From Nocardiopsis sp. FIRDI 009 (GTDB taxonomy: Bacteria > Actinomycetota > Actinomycetes > Streptosporangiales > Streptosporangiaceae), in assembly GCF_003386285.1 (NCBI RefSeq), contig NZ_QPNC01000003.1, positions 1 through 64,000 of the forward strand: 64,000 bases of DNA, in the 5' to 3' direction. Positions 7,518 to 14,784 of this stretch are shown here, one piece after another. Position 1 is the first letter of the stretch. Every line of letters starts with the position of its first letter. The notes beneath the pieces are model-generated. The model ran no database searches. It saw only the letters and a program-made list of their open reading frames with translations, and was not told the origin of the DNA. The translations under genes and the position numbers were made by a program.

Positions 7518-9248
7518 GTGGTAGGGGACATCGGAGAGGACCTCGGACAGCGCGTCGTCGCTGCCGTCGGTGCCGCGTTCGACGTAGCGTGCACGATCGA
7601 GGACGCCGTGGTCCGACCCTCCCAGCGAGAGGGTGTGGACTACCAGGTCAACGCCGCTATGGCGCTGGCCAAGCGACTCCGACGCCCCTCCCGCGAGGTC
7701 GCCGAGGCCATCGTCGCCCACCTCGATCTGGGTGACATGGCCGAGAACGTGGAGGTGGCCGGGCCGGGGTTCATCAACATCACCCTGTCCACGTCCTGGC
7801 TCGGAGAACACGTCGCCCGGCTCGCGGCCGATCCCCGCCTCGGCTACGTACCGGCCACCAGCCCCCAGCGGGTCATCATCGACTACTCCTCGCCCAACAT
7901 GGCCAAGGAGATGCACGTCGGTCACCTGCGGTCCACCATCATCGGTGACAGCCTGGTGCGACTCATGGAGTTCGCCGGACACGAGGTCATCCGGCAGAAC
8001 CACATCGGCGACTGGGGGACGCCGTTCGGCATGCTGGTCGAGCACCTCATCGACGAGGGTCTGGCCGAGCGCGAGTTCAGCATCGGTGACCTGAACGTCT
8101 TCTACCAGCAGGCGCGAACCAAGTTCGACGCCGACGAGGACTTCGCTGAACGCGCCCGCGCCCGTGTGGTCGCCCTCCAGGCCGGAGACCCCGCCACGCT
8201 GGAGCTGTGGGACCGGCTGCTCACCGAGTCCAAGCACCACATCGAGGCCGTCTACGAGCTGCTCGGCGTCCGCCTGACCCCGGACGACTACAAGGGCGAG
8301 AGCACCTACCAGCCCTGGTTGAACGACGTTGCCGACGAGCTGGTCCGGCGCGGCATCGCCGAGGACAGCGACGGCGCCCTGTGCGTGTTCCTTGACGGGT
8401 TCACCGGCCGCGACGACCAGCCGGTGCCGCTCATCGTGCGCAAGCGCGATGGGGGATTCGGTTACGACGCCACCGATCTGGCCACGATCCGCTACCGGGC
8501 CCAGGACCTCAAGGGCGACCACCTCATCTACGTGGTGGGTGCCCCGCAGGCCCTGCACTTCGCGATGATCTTCGCGGCTGCCCGTAAGGCCGACTGGGTC
8601 AGCCCGGAGACCACGACGACGCATGTGGGGTTCGGCAGCGTCCTGGGCGAGGACGGCCGGATGCTGCGCACCCGCGCCGGTGCCTCGCTCAAGCTCACCG
8701 ATCTGCTCGATGAGGCCGTAGAGCGCGCGGGCGCCATGGTGGCCGACCGGACCGACCTGCCCGAGCAGGAACGGGACGACATCGCCCGTGCTGTGGGCAT
8801 CGGCGCGGTGAAGTACGCTGACCTGTCCTCGGACCGGGAGAAGGACTACGTCTTCGACTGGGACCGGATGCTGGCCATGGACGGCAACACCGCCGTCTAC
8901 CTCCAGTACGCGCTCGCGCGCATCCGCTCGATCGTGCGCCGCGCGGGCGAGACCCCCTCGCTCGGATCGTCAGTAATGCTGACGGAGCGGGCCGAACGCG
9001 ATCTGGCCCTGCGCCTGGCCCGTTTCCCGGACGCGGTGCAGACGACCATCGCCCACCTCCAGCCGCACCGGATGCCCACGTACCTGTTCGACCTCGCGAC
9101 CACGTTCAGTTCCTTCTACGAGAACTGCCCCGTGCTCAAGTCCGAGGGGCGGGTGCGCGAGTCACGTCTCGCTCTGGCGGCACACACCGCGGCCGTTCTG
9201 GAGCGGGGGCTCGATCTGCTCGGCATCACCGCCCCCGAGCGACTGTAG
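7518..9248 (+). CDS. argS: Arginyl-tRNA synthetase
   Basis: A 576-residue class I synthetase charging tRNA-Arg with arginine. In order: an ArgS N-terminal tRNA-binding domain (1-85); a catalytic Rossmann core with HIGH-type HVGH (133-136) within NMAKEMHVGHLRST; the ArgS-type KMSK region GEDGRMLRTRAG (about 376-387); and a C-terminal DALR anticodon-binding domain (about 455-576, starting YLQYALARIRS). Length matches E. coli ArgS, so it appears complete. GTG start with GGAG (7509-7512) 5 nt upstream; a longer reading from 7434 lacks this site and crosses a hairpin. The usual actinobacterial argS context (lysA, hom, thrC, thrB) is absent. Position behind five pterin genes suggests a pathway-dedicated or resistance paralogue. 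Confidence 0.93.
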   Translation: MVGDIGEDLGQRVVAAVGAAFDVACTIEDAVVRPSQREGVDYQVNAAMALAKRLRRPSREVAEAIVAHLDLGDMAENVEVAGPGFINITLSTSWLGEHVARLAADPRLGYVPATSPQRVIIDYSSPNMAKEMHVGHLRSTIIGDSLVRLMEFAGHEVIRQNHIGDWGTPFGMLVEHLIDEGLAEREFSIGDLNVFYQQARTKFDADEDFAERARARVVALQAGDPATLELWDRLLTESKHHIEAVYELLGVRLTPDDYKGESTYQPWLNDVADELVRRGIAEDSDGALCVFLDGFTGRDDQPVPLIVRKRDGGFGYDATDLATIRYRAQDLKGDHLIYVVGAPQALHFAMIFAAARKADWVSPETTTTHVGFGSVLGEDGRMLRTRAGASLKLTDLLDEAVERAGAMVADRTDLPEQERDDIARAVGIGAVKYADLSSDREKDYVFDWDRMLAMDGNTAVYLQYALARIRSIVRRAGETPSLGSSVMLTERAERDLALRLARFPDAVQTTIAHLQPHRMPTYLFDLATTFSSFYENCPVLKSEGRVRESRLALAAHTAAVLERGLDLLGITAPERL

Positions 9249-9382
9249 AAAGCCGTCCCGGGGCGGCGAATCCTTGTATGGGACCCGCCCCGGCCACCCA
9301 TGGGTCGTCTAAAAGACCACGACCAGGCAGCCCCTTCGGTTCCGGTGCCGTGGCCGGACCCGAGCGCCTCTAGTCTCGGGAC

Positions 9383-9853
9383 ATGGCTTCTGATCCCACG
9401 GAATCCTTCGCCCGCCCGAGGGTCGCCGCTGGCGCCCTGTTCTTCGATCACCTCGGTCGGGTGATGATGGTGGTCCCCTCCTACAAGGACTACCTGGATA
9501 TCCCTGGCGGCTACATCGAGCACGGGGAGACCCCGACCCAGGCCGTGGCTCGTGAGGTGAAGGAGGAACTGGGGATCACTCCGCCGATCGGACGACTCCT
9601 CGTCGTCGACTGGGCGCCCAACCCCTCCGAAGGCGACAAGCAGCTCTTCGTCTTCGACGGGGGCGTGCTCGACCAGGACTGGCTGGACCAGATCGTCCTC
9701 GACCCAGCCGAGCTGACCGGATACGAGTTCCATGACGTGGCCTCGATCGCGGAGGTGACGATCCCCCGGATCGCGCGCAGGATCACCCATGGCACTCGCG
9801 CCCGTGGGGAGGGCACGACGGTCTACCTGGAGAACGGCGAGGCGGTCTCGTAA
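9383..9853 (+). CDS. Nudix hydrolase
   Basis: A 156-residue Nudix pyrophosphohydrolase. The complete Nudix box starts at GGYIEHGE (42-49) and ends REVKEELGI (57-65), with the metal-binding REVKEE helix. Substrate cannot be told from sequence. It lies 134 nt after argS on the same strand and before a convergent DUF397 gene. It could act on a diphosphorylated pterin or nucleotide made by the upstream cluster (HPPK makes a pterin diphosphate), but Nudix genes are also common beside XRE/DUF397 loci. Confidence 0.88.
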   Translation: MASDPTESFARPRVAAGALFFDHLGRVMMVVPSYKDYLDIPGGYIEHGETPTQAVAREVKEELGITPPIGRLLVVDWAPNPSEGDKQLFVFDGGVLDQDWLDQIVLDPAELTGYEFHDVASIAEVTIPRIARRITHGTRARGEGTTVYLENGEAVS

Positions 9854-9857
9854 ACGC

Positions 9858-10034
9858 CTACTCGCTGGCGGAGTGGAGCGTGGTGACGAAGGCGCGCCAT
9901 TCGGTGCCGCTGAAGGTGAGGTGTCCCGACCCGCGGTTCTGGGTGTCGCGGACGTCTGCTCCGATGCTGTGCTCGCGGACCTCGACGCACTCGTTGGTCC
10001 CACCGCTGTAGCTGCTCTTGTGCCAGTCACTCAT
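9858..10034 (-). CDS. DUF397 protein
   Basis: A 58-residue DUF397 protein. It has the standard opening WHKSSYSGGTNECVEV, a middle VRDTQNRGSG, and the closing FSGTEWRAFV characteristic of the family. DUF397 proteins partner Scr1-type XRE regulators in actinomycetes (relatives occur at the whiJ and bldB loci of Streptomyces). The ATG lies 8 nt inside the 3' end of the upstream XRE gene, so the two are translationally coupled. It converges on the Nudix gene with a 4-nt gap. Confidence 0.9.
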   Translation of the reverse strand: MSDWHKSSYSGGTNECVEVREHSIGADVRDTQNRGSGHLTFSGTEWRAFVTTLHSASE

Positions 10035-10854
10035 AGTCGATCGCCTTCATCTCGTCGTGGATGGCTTGCAGTGTCTCCTGCGGGTCTCTGGAGGCCCCTT
10101 GTAGAGCAGTGAACACCATACGGCTCCGGCTGATGTCTGCTGAGCCGGAGATGATACGGCCCTCCTCGGCCGATTCCATGTACACCACTTCGGGTTCGTC
10201 CGCAGTGGTGATGATGCGCCTTGGCCCCGATGTTCCCGCGTGCCGTGGAGCCCGGACCGGGAGCATCTGCACGGTGATCCGTTCACGTTCGATCTGATGG
10301 GACACATACGCCAACTGGTCCCGCTGCACTTGTGGGGATCCGTAGCGGCGCCAGAGTACGCTCTGGTCGATGATCAGCCAGATCATCGGGGCCACGGCTT
10401 CGGCCATGCGCTTGGCACGGTCGCTCCTCTCCTTGGCGAGGGCGAGGACCTGTTCATGGGAAAGCCACGGCGCTCCGTATCGGATGAGCGCGTAGGAGTA
10501 GTCCTGGGTCTGGAGGTAACCCGGGAACACCAGGGGCTGGTACTCGAACAGGGCGTCGGCGGCGTGGGTGCGCTTGGTGACCTCGTGCAGCCACACCTGA
10601 CGGCCGGAGCCCGTCAGCTCCTCCCAGAGCTGCTCCAGCCTGCCGTCGCTCTCCAGGATCTCGTCCAGGAACTTCCGGAGCCACGGCCGCGCCATCGCCC
10701 GGCCGTTCTCGATGTCGGACACGTGCGAGTCGCTGATCGTGGTGCCGCGCTGGCTGACCCGCCGGGCCAGGGCCTGTTGGGTGAGCTCGGCTTCCGTGCG
10801 CAGCCTGCGCAGTTCCCGTCCGAAGGCCTTGAGGGCGCGTTCGTCTGTGTGCAT
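10027..10854 (-). CDS. XRE regulator, Scr1-type (HTH + DUF5753)
   Basis: A 275-residue regulator. The N-terminal HTH covers about residues 10-75 (LTQQALARRVSQRGTTISDSHVSDIE). The DUF5753 domain follows, with VFPGYLQTQDYSYALI and the later IDQSVLWRRYG. It forms a pair with the DUF397 gene downstream and is divergent from an HATPase gene. This three-gene set (ATPase, XRE, DUF397) recurs in Streptomyces developmental loci. The ATG at 10854 is preferred by domain start; no strong Shine-Dalgarno is seen. Confidence 0.88.
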   Translation of the reverse strand: MHTDERALKAFGRELRRLRTEAELTQQALARRVSQRGTTISDSHVSDIENGRAMARPWLRKFLDEILESDGRLEQLWEELTGSGRQVWLHEVTKRTHAADALFEYQPLVFPGYLQTQDYSYALIRYGAPWLSHEQVLALAKERSDRAKRMAEAVAPMIWLIIDQSVLWRRYGSPQVQRDQLAYVSHQIERERITVQMLPVRAPRHAGTSGPRRIITTADEPEVVYMESAEEGRIISGSADISRSRMVFTALQGASRDPQETLQAIHDEMKAIDYE

Positions 10855-10893
10855 GGGGCCATGTGACCACAAAGAGTCACCCCTGGTGGGGGA

Positions 10894-10921
10894 TTCCACA
10901 GAATTCCAGAGTCCCGTGGAA
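10894..10921. promoter_or_regulatory. Operator-like inverted repeat in divergent intergenic region
   Basis: The arms TTCCAC (10894-10899) and GTGGAA (10916-10921) are separated by 16 nt and centred on an AT-containing GAATTCC stretch, between the XRE gene (minus strand) and the HATPase gene (plus strand). It is a plausible binding site for the XRE protein; there is no independent support. Confidence 0.3.
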
Positions 10922-11034
10922 GATTCGGGAACTCTCCGTGCAGCCTTCACCGGGCAATCGTCCCGGCCACATCCTTTTCGCGCGGGCTCTCCCACGGCGG
11001 CCAAAGCGACAGCGAAAGGACCCGGTGGAAAACC

Positions 11035-11532
11035 ATGGCTTCAGTCCAGCCGACGATCGATCTGCCCAGGCGCATCGCTCACATGAACCCCGATGTGAGC
11101 GGCCTGGTGTGCGGCTCCGACCCCGAGCATGTGCAGACCGCGCGCCGATGGGCCACGCGTGCCATCAGGGCGACGCCTTCGGTGGCCCAACCCCTGGTCG
11201 TGTCGCTGGCCGAACTGCACGCCAACGCCCTGAGGCACACCGCCTCGGGGCTTCCGGGCGGCCGGGTGAGGATCGAGCTCGAGCGGCGCCGCTGCCTGTT
11301 CCTGCTTCGCGTCACCGACGACGGTCCTGGACCGGGCGCGAAGGTCACCGTTCCCGAAGTCGTCACTACGGCCGGTCCGGCGGATCGGGGAGCCTTCTTG
11401 GTGGAAGGCGGTTACGGGTTGGCGCTGGTGGACGCGATGGCCCTGTACTGGGACTTCACCGGCGAGCGGGGCGGGCCTTTGACGGTTCGTGCTGCTTTCG
11501 ACCGGTCCGGGCGCACTCGCCTGCCGTGGTGA
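11035..11532 (+). CDS. HATPase-domain protein, anti-sigma factor-like
   Basis: A 165-residue GHKL ATPase of the RsbW/SpoIIAB type. The N-box is SLAELHANALRHT (about 61-73), the G1 box is DDGPGPG (about 101-107) and the G2 box is GGYGLALVDAMA (about 130-141). Short stand-alone proteins of this family bind ATP and act as anti-sigma factors or partner-switching kinases. It is divergent from the XRE/DUF397 pair, the arrangement seen at whiJ-like loci. Confidence 0.85.
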   Translation: MASVQPTIDLPRRIAHMNPDVSGLVCGSDPEHVQTARRWATRAIRATPSVAQPLVVSLAELHANALRHTASGLPGGRVRIELERRRCLFLLRVTDDGPGPGAKVTVPEVVTTAGPADRGAFLVEGGYGLALVDAMALYWDFTGERGGPLTVRAAFDRSGRTRLPW

Positions 11533-11823
11533 TTCTGGGTCCGGTGATGTTTCCGAGCCACAGGTATTGAAGAACCTCGTTCACCCAAGCCACCATCAAC
11601 CACCCTAGCGAAACCGGCACCGTTTTCGCTGGCATTGGGAACTTTGTTCCTTTTGTGCGGTGTGGGTGAAAAGTGCAGTTCCGGGGCGTGTGCCCTCGGG
11701 ACCAATGACACCCACCTGCCCCGCAGGGCACGAATTGGAAGAAGACGTGGAGGTGCCCCGGAGCGGTGTTAGCGGCACCGAGCCGGGGCGTGATCAACCA
11801 CCTGAGCAAGCAGGAGGATGACC

Positions 11824-12309
11824 GTGCAACACACTACCGGCCGTCACCGCAGGCGGCAGCGAACCCTCGCGGGCCAGCTCTGGGCCCTTGCCACAGCGAC
11901 GGTGGCCGCGATGCTGACGTTCGTGTTCGTCCCCGACCCACCCAAGCGCGACAGGGCCGCGACCTCTCCGGCACCTGAACGCCCCCAGCCACCTGCTCCG
12001 GCCGTCTCGGCGACCGCGTCCGAACCGAGCACCTTGGCGCGGCGGGTGGCGTCGGTCGAAGAGGTGGCTGCGTACTGGGAACACGACGACCACATGGAGC
12101 AGTTCGACGCCGCGCCTGAGACCGACCCGGAGGAGGAGTGGGGTGCCCTCGTCCGCCCCTACATGCCCCCGCCACCCCAGATCCGGACGCCGGTTCCCAC
12201 TCCCCACGTTCCTGAGGGTGACCTGTTGGCCGCCCCGCCGCAGCGGGCTTCGGACGATCTGGCCGATCTGGCCGCGGTGGTCCGGACTTATCTCAACACG
12301 GTTGGTTGA
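11824..12309 (+). CDS. Small membrane-anchored protein of the integrative element
   Basis: A 161-residue protein of unknown function. Residues about 5-12 are basic (RHRRRQR), followed by one hydrophobic segment (ALATATVAAMLTFVFV) and then a long proline/acid-rich tail, so it is probably a single-pass membrane protein with a flexible extension. The GTG at 11824 is preferred because AGGAGG (11812-11817) lies 6 nt upstream; the ATG at 11818 directly abuts that site. It is the first gene of the group leading to the integrase and was probably carried by the mobile element. Confidence 0.6.
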   Translation: MQHTTGRHRRRQRTLAGQLWALATATVAAMLTFVFVPDPPKRDRAATSPAPERPQPPAPAVSATASEPSTLARRVASVEEVAAYWEHDDHMEQFDAAPETDPEEEWGALVRPYMPPPPQIRTPVPTPHVPEGDLLAAPPQRASDDLADLAAVVRTYLNTVG

Positions 12310-12511
12310 GCGGTTCGGACCGGGATGAGGGTGGTGTCGCTTCAGCGGCACCACCCGCCTACTTCATGGGTGGGCGTGATCGCAGGAACGCCCACGCGCG
12401 CCTGGATCTCCGAGGGCGGAGATTCGGGTGCTCGGTGTCGCATCCGCGCCTTGCCCGTCTCCATAGGGAGGTGGAAGGCAAAGGAAGGGCGACGACCCCT
12501 GGAGGGCGTGC

Positions 12512-13360
12512 GTGAACGAGTACGAGCAGACACTGTCGAGGTTGGCTCCCCGGATCACCGACCGGGACCGGCAGATCCTGGTGGGCCTGTGGGAGCACCA
12601 GGTGATGACCACCCACCACCTGCACCGCATCTACTTCCCTCATGCCGGACCCCGCCGGGCCCGCTCCCGGCTGCTGACCCTGTTCCGGTACGGGTTGCTC
12701 AATCGGTTTCGCCGCCACGCACACGACCGCAACGCCCCCGACCACTGGATCCTGTCCCCGACCGGAGCGGTGCTGGTCGCCCTGTACCAGGACAAGGAGC
12801 CCGAGGAGCTGAACTTCCGCTCCGACCGGGCCCTGGCGTTGGCCCACTCGCCCCGCCTGGACCACATCCTCGGTCTGGCTGAGACCCGTGCCCTGTTCCT
12901 CGAAGATGCCCGTGAGGTGGGCGCTGATCTGCTCCGGTGGAGGTCGGAGCGCGAGTGCAAGGAGAGGTGGGGCCGCTACGTCCGCCCGGACGCTCTCGTG
13001 CGCTGGGAGGAGGGCGAGGTGGTCCTGGACGCGTTCGTGGAGTACGACACCGGTACCGAACCCCTCACCCAGCTCAAGCGGAAGATGCCGGGGTATGCGC
13101 TCCTGGCCCAGGCCAGCAAGTTGCCGTCGATCGTGCTGTTCGTGGTCCACTCCGACCGGCGCGAGGACAACGCGGCGCGCACGCTCGCCTCCGCCTGCAC
13201 CGGCACGGTGGGGGTGTACCTGACCACCCACCACCGTCTGGCGGTGGAGGGGGCGGGCGCGCCGATCTGGCGGCTGGCGCACTGCCGTGACCGGGTGGAG
13301 CTGTGCGATATCCCCAATGCGTATCCCCGCGAGGAGAAAGGCAATTCCTCGTCCTGGTAG
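12512..13360 (+). CDS. Replication-relaxation family protein
   Basis: A 282-residue protein of the Replic_Relax family found on actinobacterial plasmids and integrative elements. The N-terminal winged-helix-like part runs ITDRDRQILVGLWEHQVMTTHHLHRIYF. It is followed by the family features ARSRLLTLFRYGLLNRF, then HILGLAETRALF and the C-terminal nuclease-like sheet with RPDALVRW. In relatives it is linked to relaxation or initiation of plasmid replication or transfer, though the biochemistry is poorly known. GTG start. It supports a mobile origin for 11.8-16.5 kb. Confidence 0.85.
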   Translation: MNEYEQTLSRLAPRITDRDRQILVGLWEHQVMTTHHLHRIYFPHAGPRRARSRLLTLFRYGLLNRFRRHAHDRNAPDHWILSPTGAVLVALYQDKEPEELNFRSDRALALAHSPRLDHILGLAETRALFLEDAREVGADLLRWRSERECKERWGRYVRPDALVRWEEGEVVLDAFVEYDTGTEPLTQLKRKMPGYALLAQASKLPSIVLFVVHSDRREDNAARTLASACTGTVGVYLTTHHRLAVEGAGAPIWRLAHCRDRVELCDIPNAYPREEKGNSSSW

Positions 13361-13491
13361 AGAGGTAGGGATTCCCGTTTGTGGCCGCTGGGAAAAGCGG
13401 ACCTGCGTGCGGTGGCAGCGAGAAGAGGGAGGGATGGTTGGCGCTGCTCGGTGAAGCTTCGGCGGGCGGTCGTGATCCTGGTGGAGAGCTG

Positions 13492-13547
13492 CCGGTAAGT
13501 GGGCCTGTGACTCCGCCTGTGACTGGGCCGGTAAGTGGGCCGTTACC
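13492..13547. repeat. Clustered short direct and inverted repeats
   Basis: The 14-mer CCGGTAAGTGGGCC occurs at 13492-13505 and 13528-13541. The 9-mer CCTGTGACT occurs at 13504-13512 and 13516-13524. GGTAA (13530-13534) and TTACC (13543-13547) form an inverted repeat. The density suggests protein-binding iterons rather than coding sequence. Confidence 0.6.
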
Positions 13548-13708
13548 GCGTCCGCCGTGGCCTCCGTCTGGCGCTCCCGCCTTGGGTGGACCACCCCCGG
13601 CGGTGGGTTCAGTGCAGGTCGAACGGTCTGTGGGGTGGTCCACCGGCCGCCGCGGCTGTATACCCAAGTGGGTAGTCCTCTTCACGTAGGGCGCGCGGCG
13701 CCCGGGGC

Positions 13709-13734
13709 GTGCGGGGGCGGGCCCGCCCCCGCAC
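13709..13734. repeat. Perfect 26-bp palindrome
   Basis: The half-site GTGCGGGGGCGGG is followed directly by its exact reverse complement. There is no U-tract, so a simple terminator is less likely than a cruciform or protein site; GC-rich chance cannot be excluded. Confidence 0.5.
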
Positions 13735-14075
13735 ACCCACCCCACGAGGGTCTCACTATCCCCACCCACCCGCCCCTCCTACCCTTTCTTGTTCACCACA
13801 TCATCCATTTATTGACGCACCTCCGCGGCTCGGGTTGGTGCGGTCAAGATCGCGCAGCCAGGCGAGAGTCATGGCGGCGCGTGTTTTCTTCTCGCGCCGC
13901 TTTTTCTTGGTTGCCGTGAACTGCTTCGCGGCTCGTCGGGCGAGCACTGGCGGCGCCGCGTGATCGCCACCTCGTGATCGCAGTTCGGGTGTCGCATCTG
14001 CGGTGGGGCCGTCTTCCTAGGAGGTCGTCAGAGGGGAAGCGACGACGGATCCGGACGGATCATGAAAGGGCGGAC

Positions 14076-14471
14076 ATGGGGGATGCGAATCGGCAGACGC
14101 CGCTGGTGGGCCACGTAGCGGCGGGGACACCGCGCCCGCGCCCACTACGCCGGGGCGGCGTGTCGGGGGCGGACGGGCGGTTTGGTGGCCCCGTACGCCC
14201 CGACCCGCGCGACGGGGGCTGGCAGGCGTATGCCGCGTGTTGGGGAATGGACCCGAACCTGTGGTTCCCGGCCCAGGGCGGGTCGGTGCGCGCGGCCAAG
14301 CGGGTGTGCCGGGTGTGTCCGGTCCAGGTCAACTGTCTGGCCGAGGCGATCAAGCGCGGCGAACTCTACGGGGTGTGGGGCGGCGCCTCGGAGGACGAGC
14401 GACGCCAGATCCGCACCGCCAGTCGTGACGAGCGCGGGGGAGGTGTGCGTGGTGGGGGACGAGCGGCCTGA
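14076..14471 (+). CDS. WhiB-family iron-sulfur regulator
   Basis: A 131-residue WhiB-like protein. The four cluster-binding cysteines are present: Cys in YAACWGMDPNLWF, then Cys-x2-Cys-x5-Cys in VCRVCPVQVNC. The turn motif YGVWGG follows, then a basic C-terminus (DERRQIR). The N-terminal 40 residues are a variable Gly/Arg/Pro-rich extension. WhiB-like proteins bind a 4Fe-4S cluster and act with sigma factors; element-borne copies occur on actinophages and integrative elements. The ATG at 14076 is preferred over longer in-frame readings because they lack a ribosome-binding site. Confidence 0.88.
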   Translation: MGDANRQTPLVGHVAAGTPRPRPLRRGGVSGADGRFGGPVRPDPRDGGWQAYAACWGMDPNLWFPAQGGSVRAAKRVCRVCPVQVNCLAEAIKRGELYGVWGGASEDERRQIRTASRDERGGGVRGGGRAA

Positions 14472-14709
14472 CAACGATCACGAAGACGGGGCGCTGGAGC
14501 GGTTGTTGACGATCCCTCAGGCGGCGCGGGTGCTGGCGGTACCGGAGTCGTGGTTGCGTGAGCGGGTCCGGTTGCGGCGGGTGCCGCATCGCAGGCTCGG
14601 CAAGCACGTCCGCTTCACCACCGCCGACCTGGAGCAGATCGTGGAACGAGCCGCTCACCAGGTCGCTCCCGCACGGCGAACCTTCCAAGGGCGCCCGTAC
14701 AAGAGATAG
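14449..14709 (+). CDS. Excisionase-like HTH protein
   Basis: An 86-residue MerR/excisionase-type winged helix protein. Its core runs from LLTIPQAARVLAVPESWLRE to VPHRRLGKHVRFT. It is likely the recombination directionality factor for the integrase encoded convergently at 14785. The GTG is preceded by GGGGGAGG (14436-14443) at 5 nt; alternative GTG codons lie 6 nt upstream and 3 nt downstream. It overlaps the end of the whiB gene by 23 nt in another frame, so the pair is translationally linked. Confidence 0.8.
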   Translation: MVGDERPDNDHEDGALERLLTIPQAARVLAVPESWLRERVRLRRVPHRRLGKHVRFTTADLEQIVERAAHQVAPARRTFQGRPYKR

Positions 14710-14723
14710 GGAGAAGGAGCAGC

Positions 14724-14763
14724 GGGCCGGTGGGGCGGGAGTGTGCGCCCGCCCCACCGGCCC
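14724..14763. terminator. Bidirectional terminator between xis-like gene and integrase
   Basis: Perfect 16-bp stem: GGGCCGGTGGGGCGGG (14724-14739) and its complement (14748-14763), with an 8-nt loop. It lies between two convergent genes. Confidence 0.8.
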
Positions 14764-14784
14764 TTCTGGCCCTAGACCTCTCGG

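Larger units (their letters stand above)
13361..14075. other. 715-nt non-coding region of the element
   Basis: No convincing gene. It contains the tandem repeats at 13492-13547, a 26-nt perfect palindrome at 13709-13734, and an AT-richer promoter-like stretch (about 13780-13880) ahead of the whiB gene. Its position in an integrative element makes it a candidate for a replication or transfer origin. Confidence 0.4.

Noticed and set aside
13381-13689. A 102-codon open frame with a PVSGPVTPPVTGPVSGP repeat
   Set aside because: The repeat reflects the short DNA repeats at 13492-13547; no ribosome-binding site, poor codon bias and no recognisable fold.
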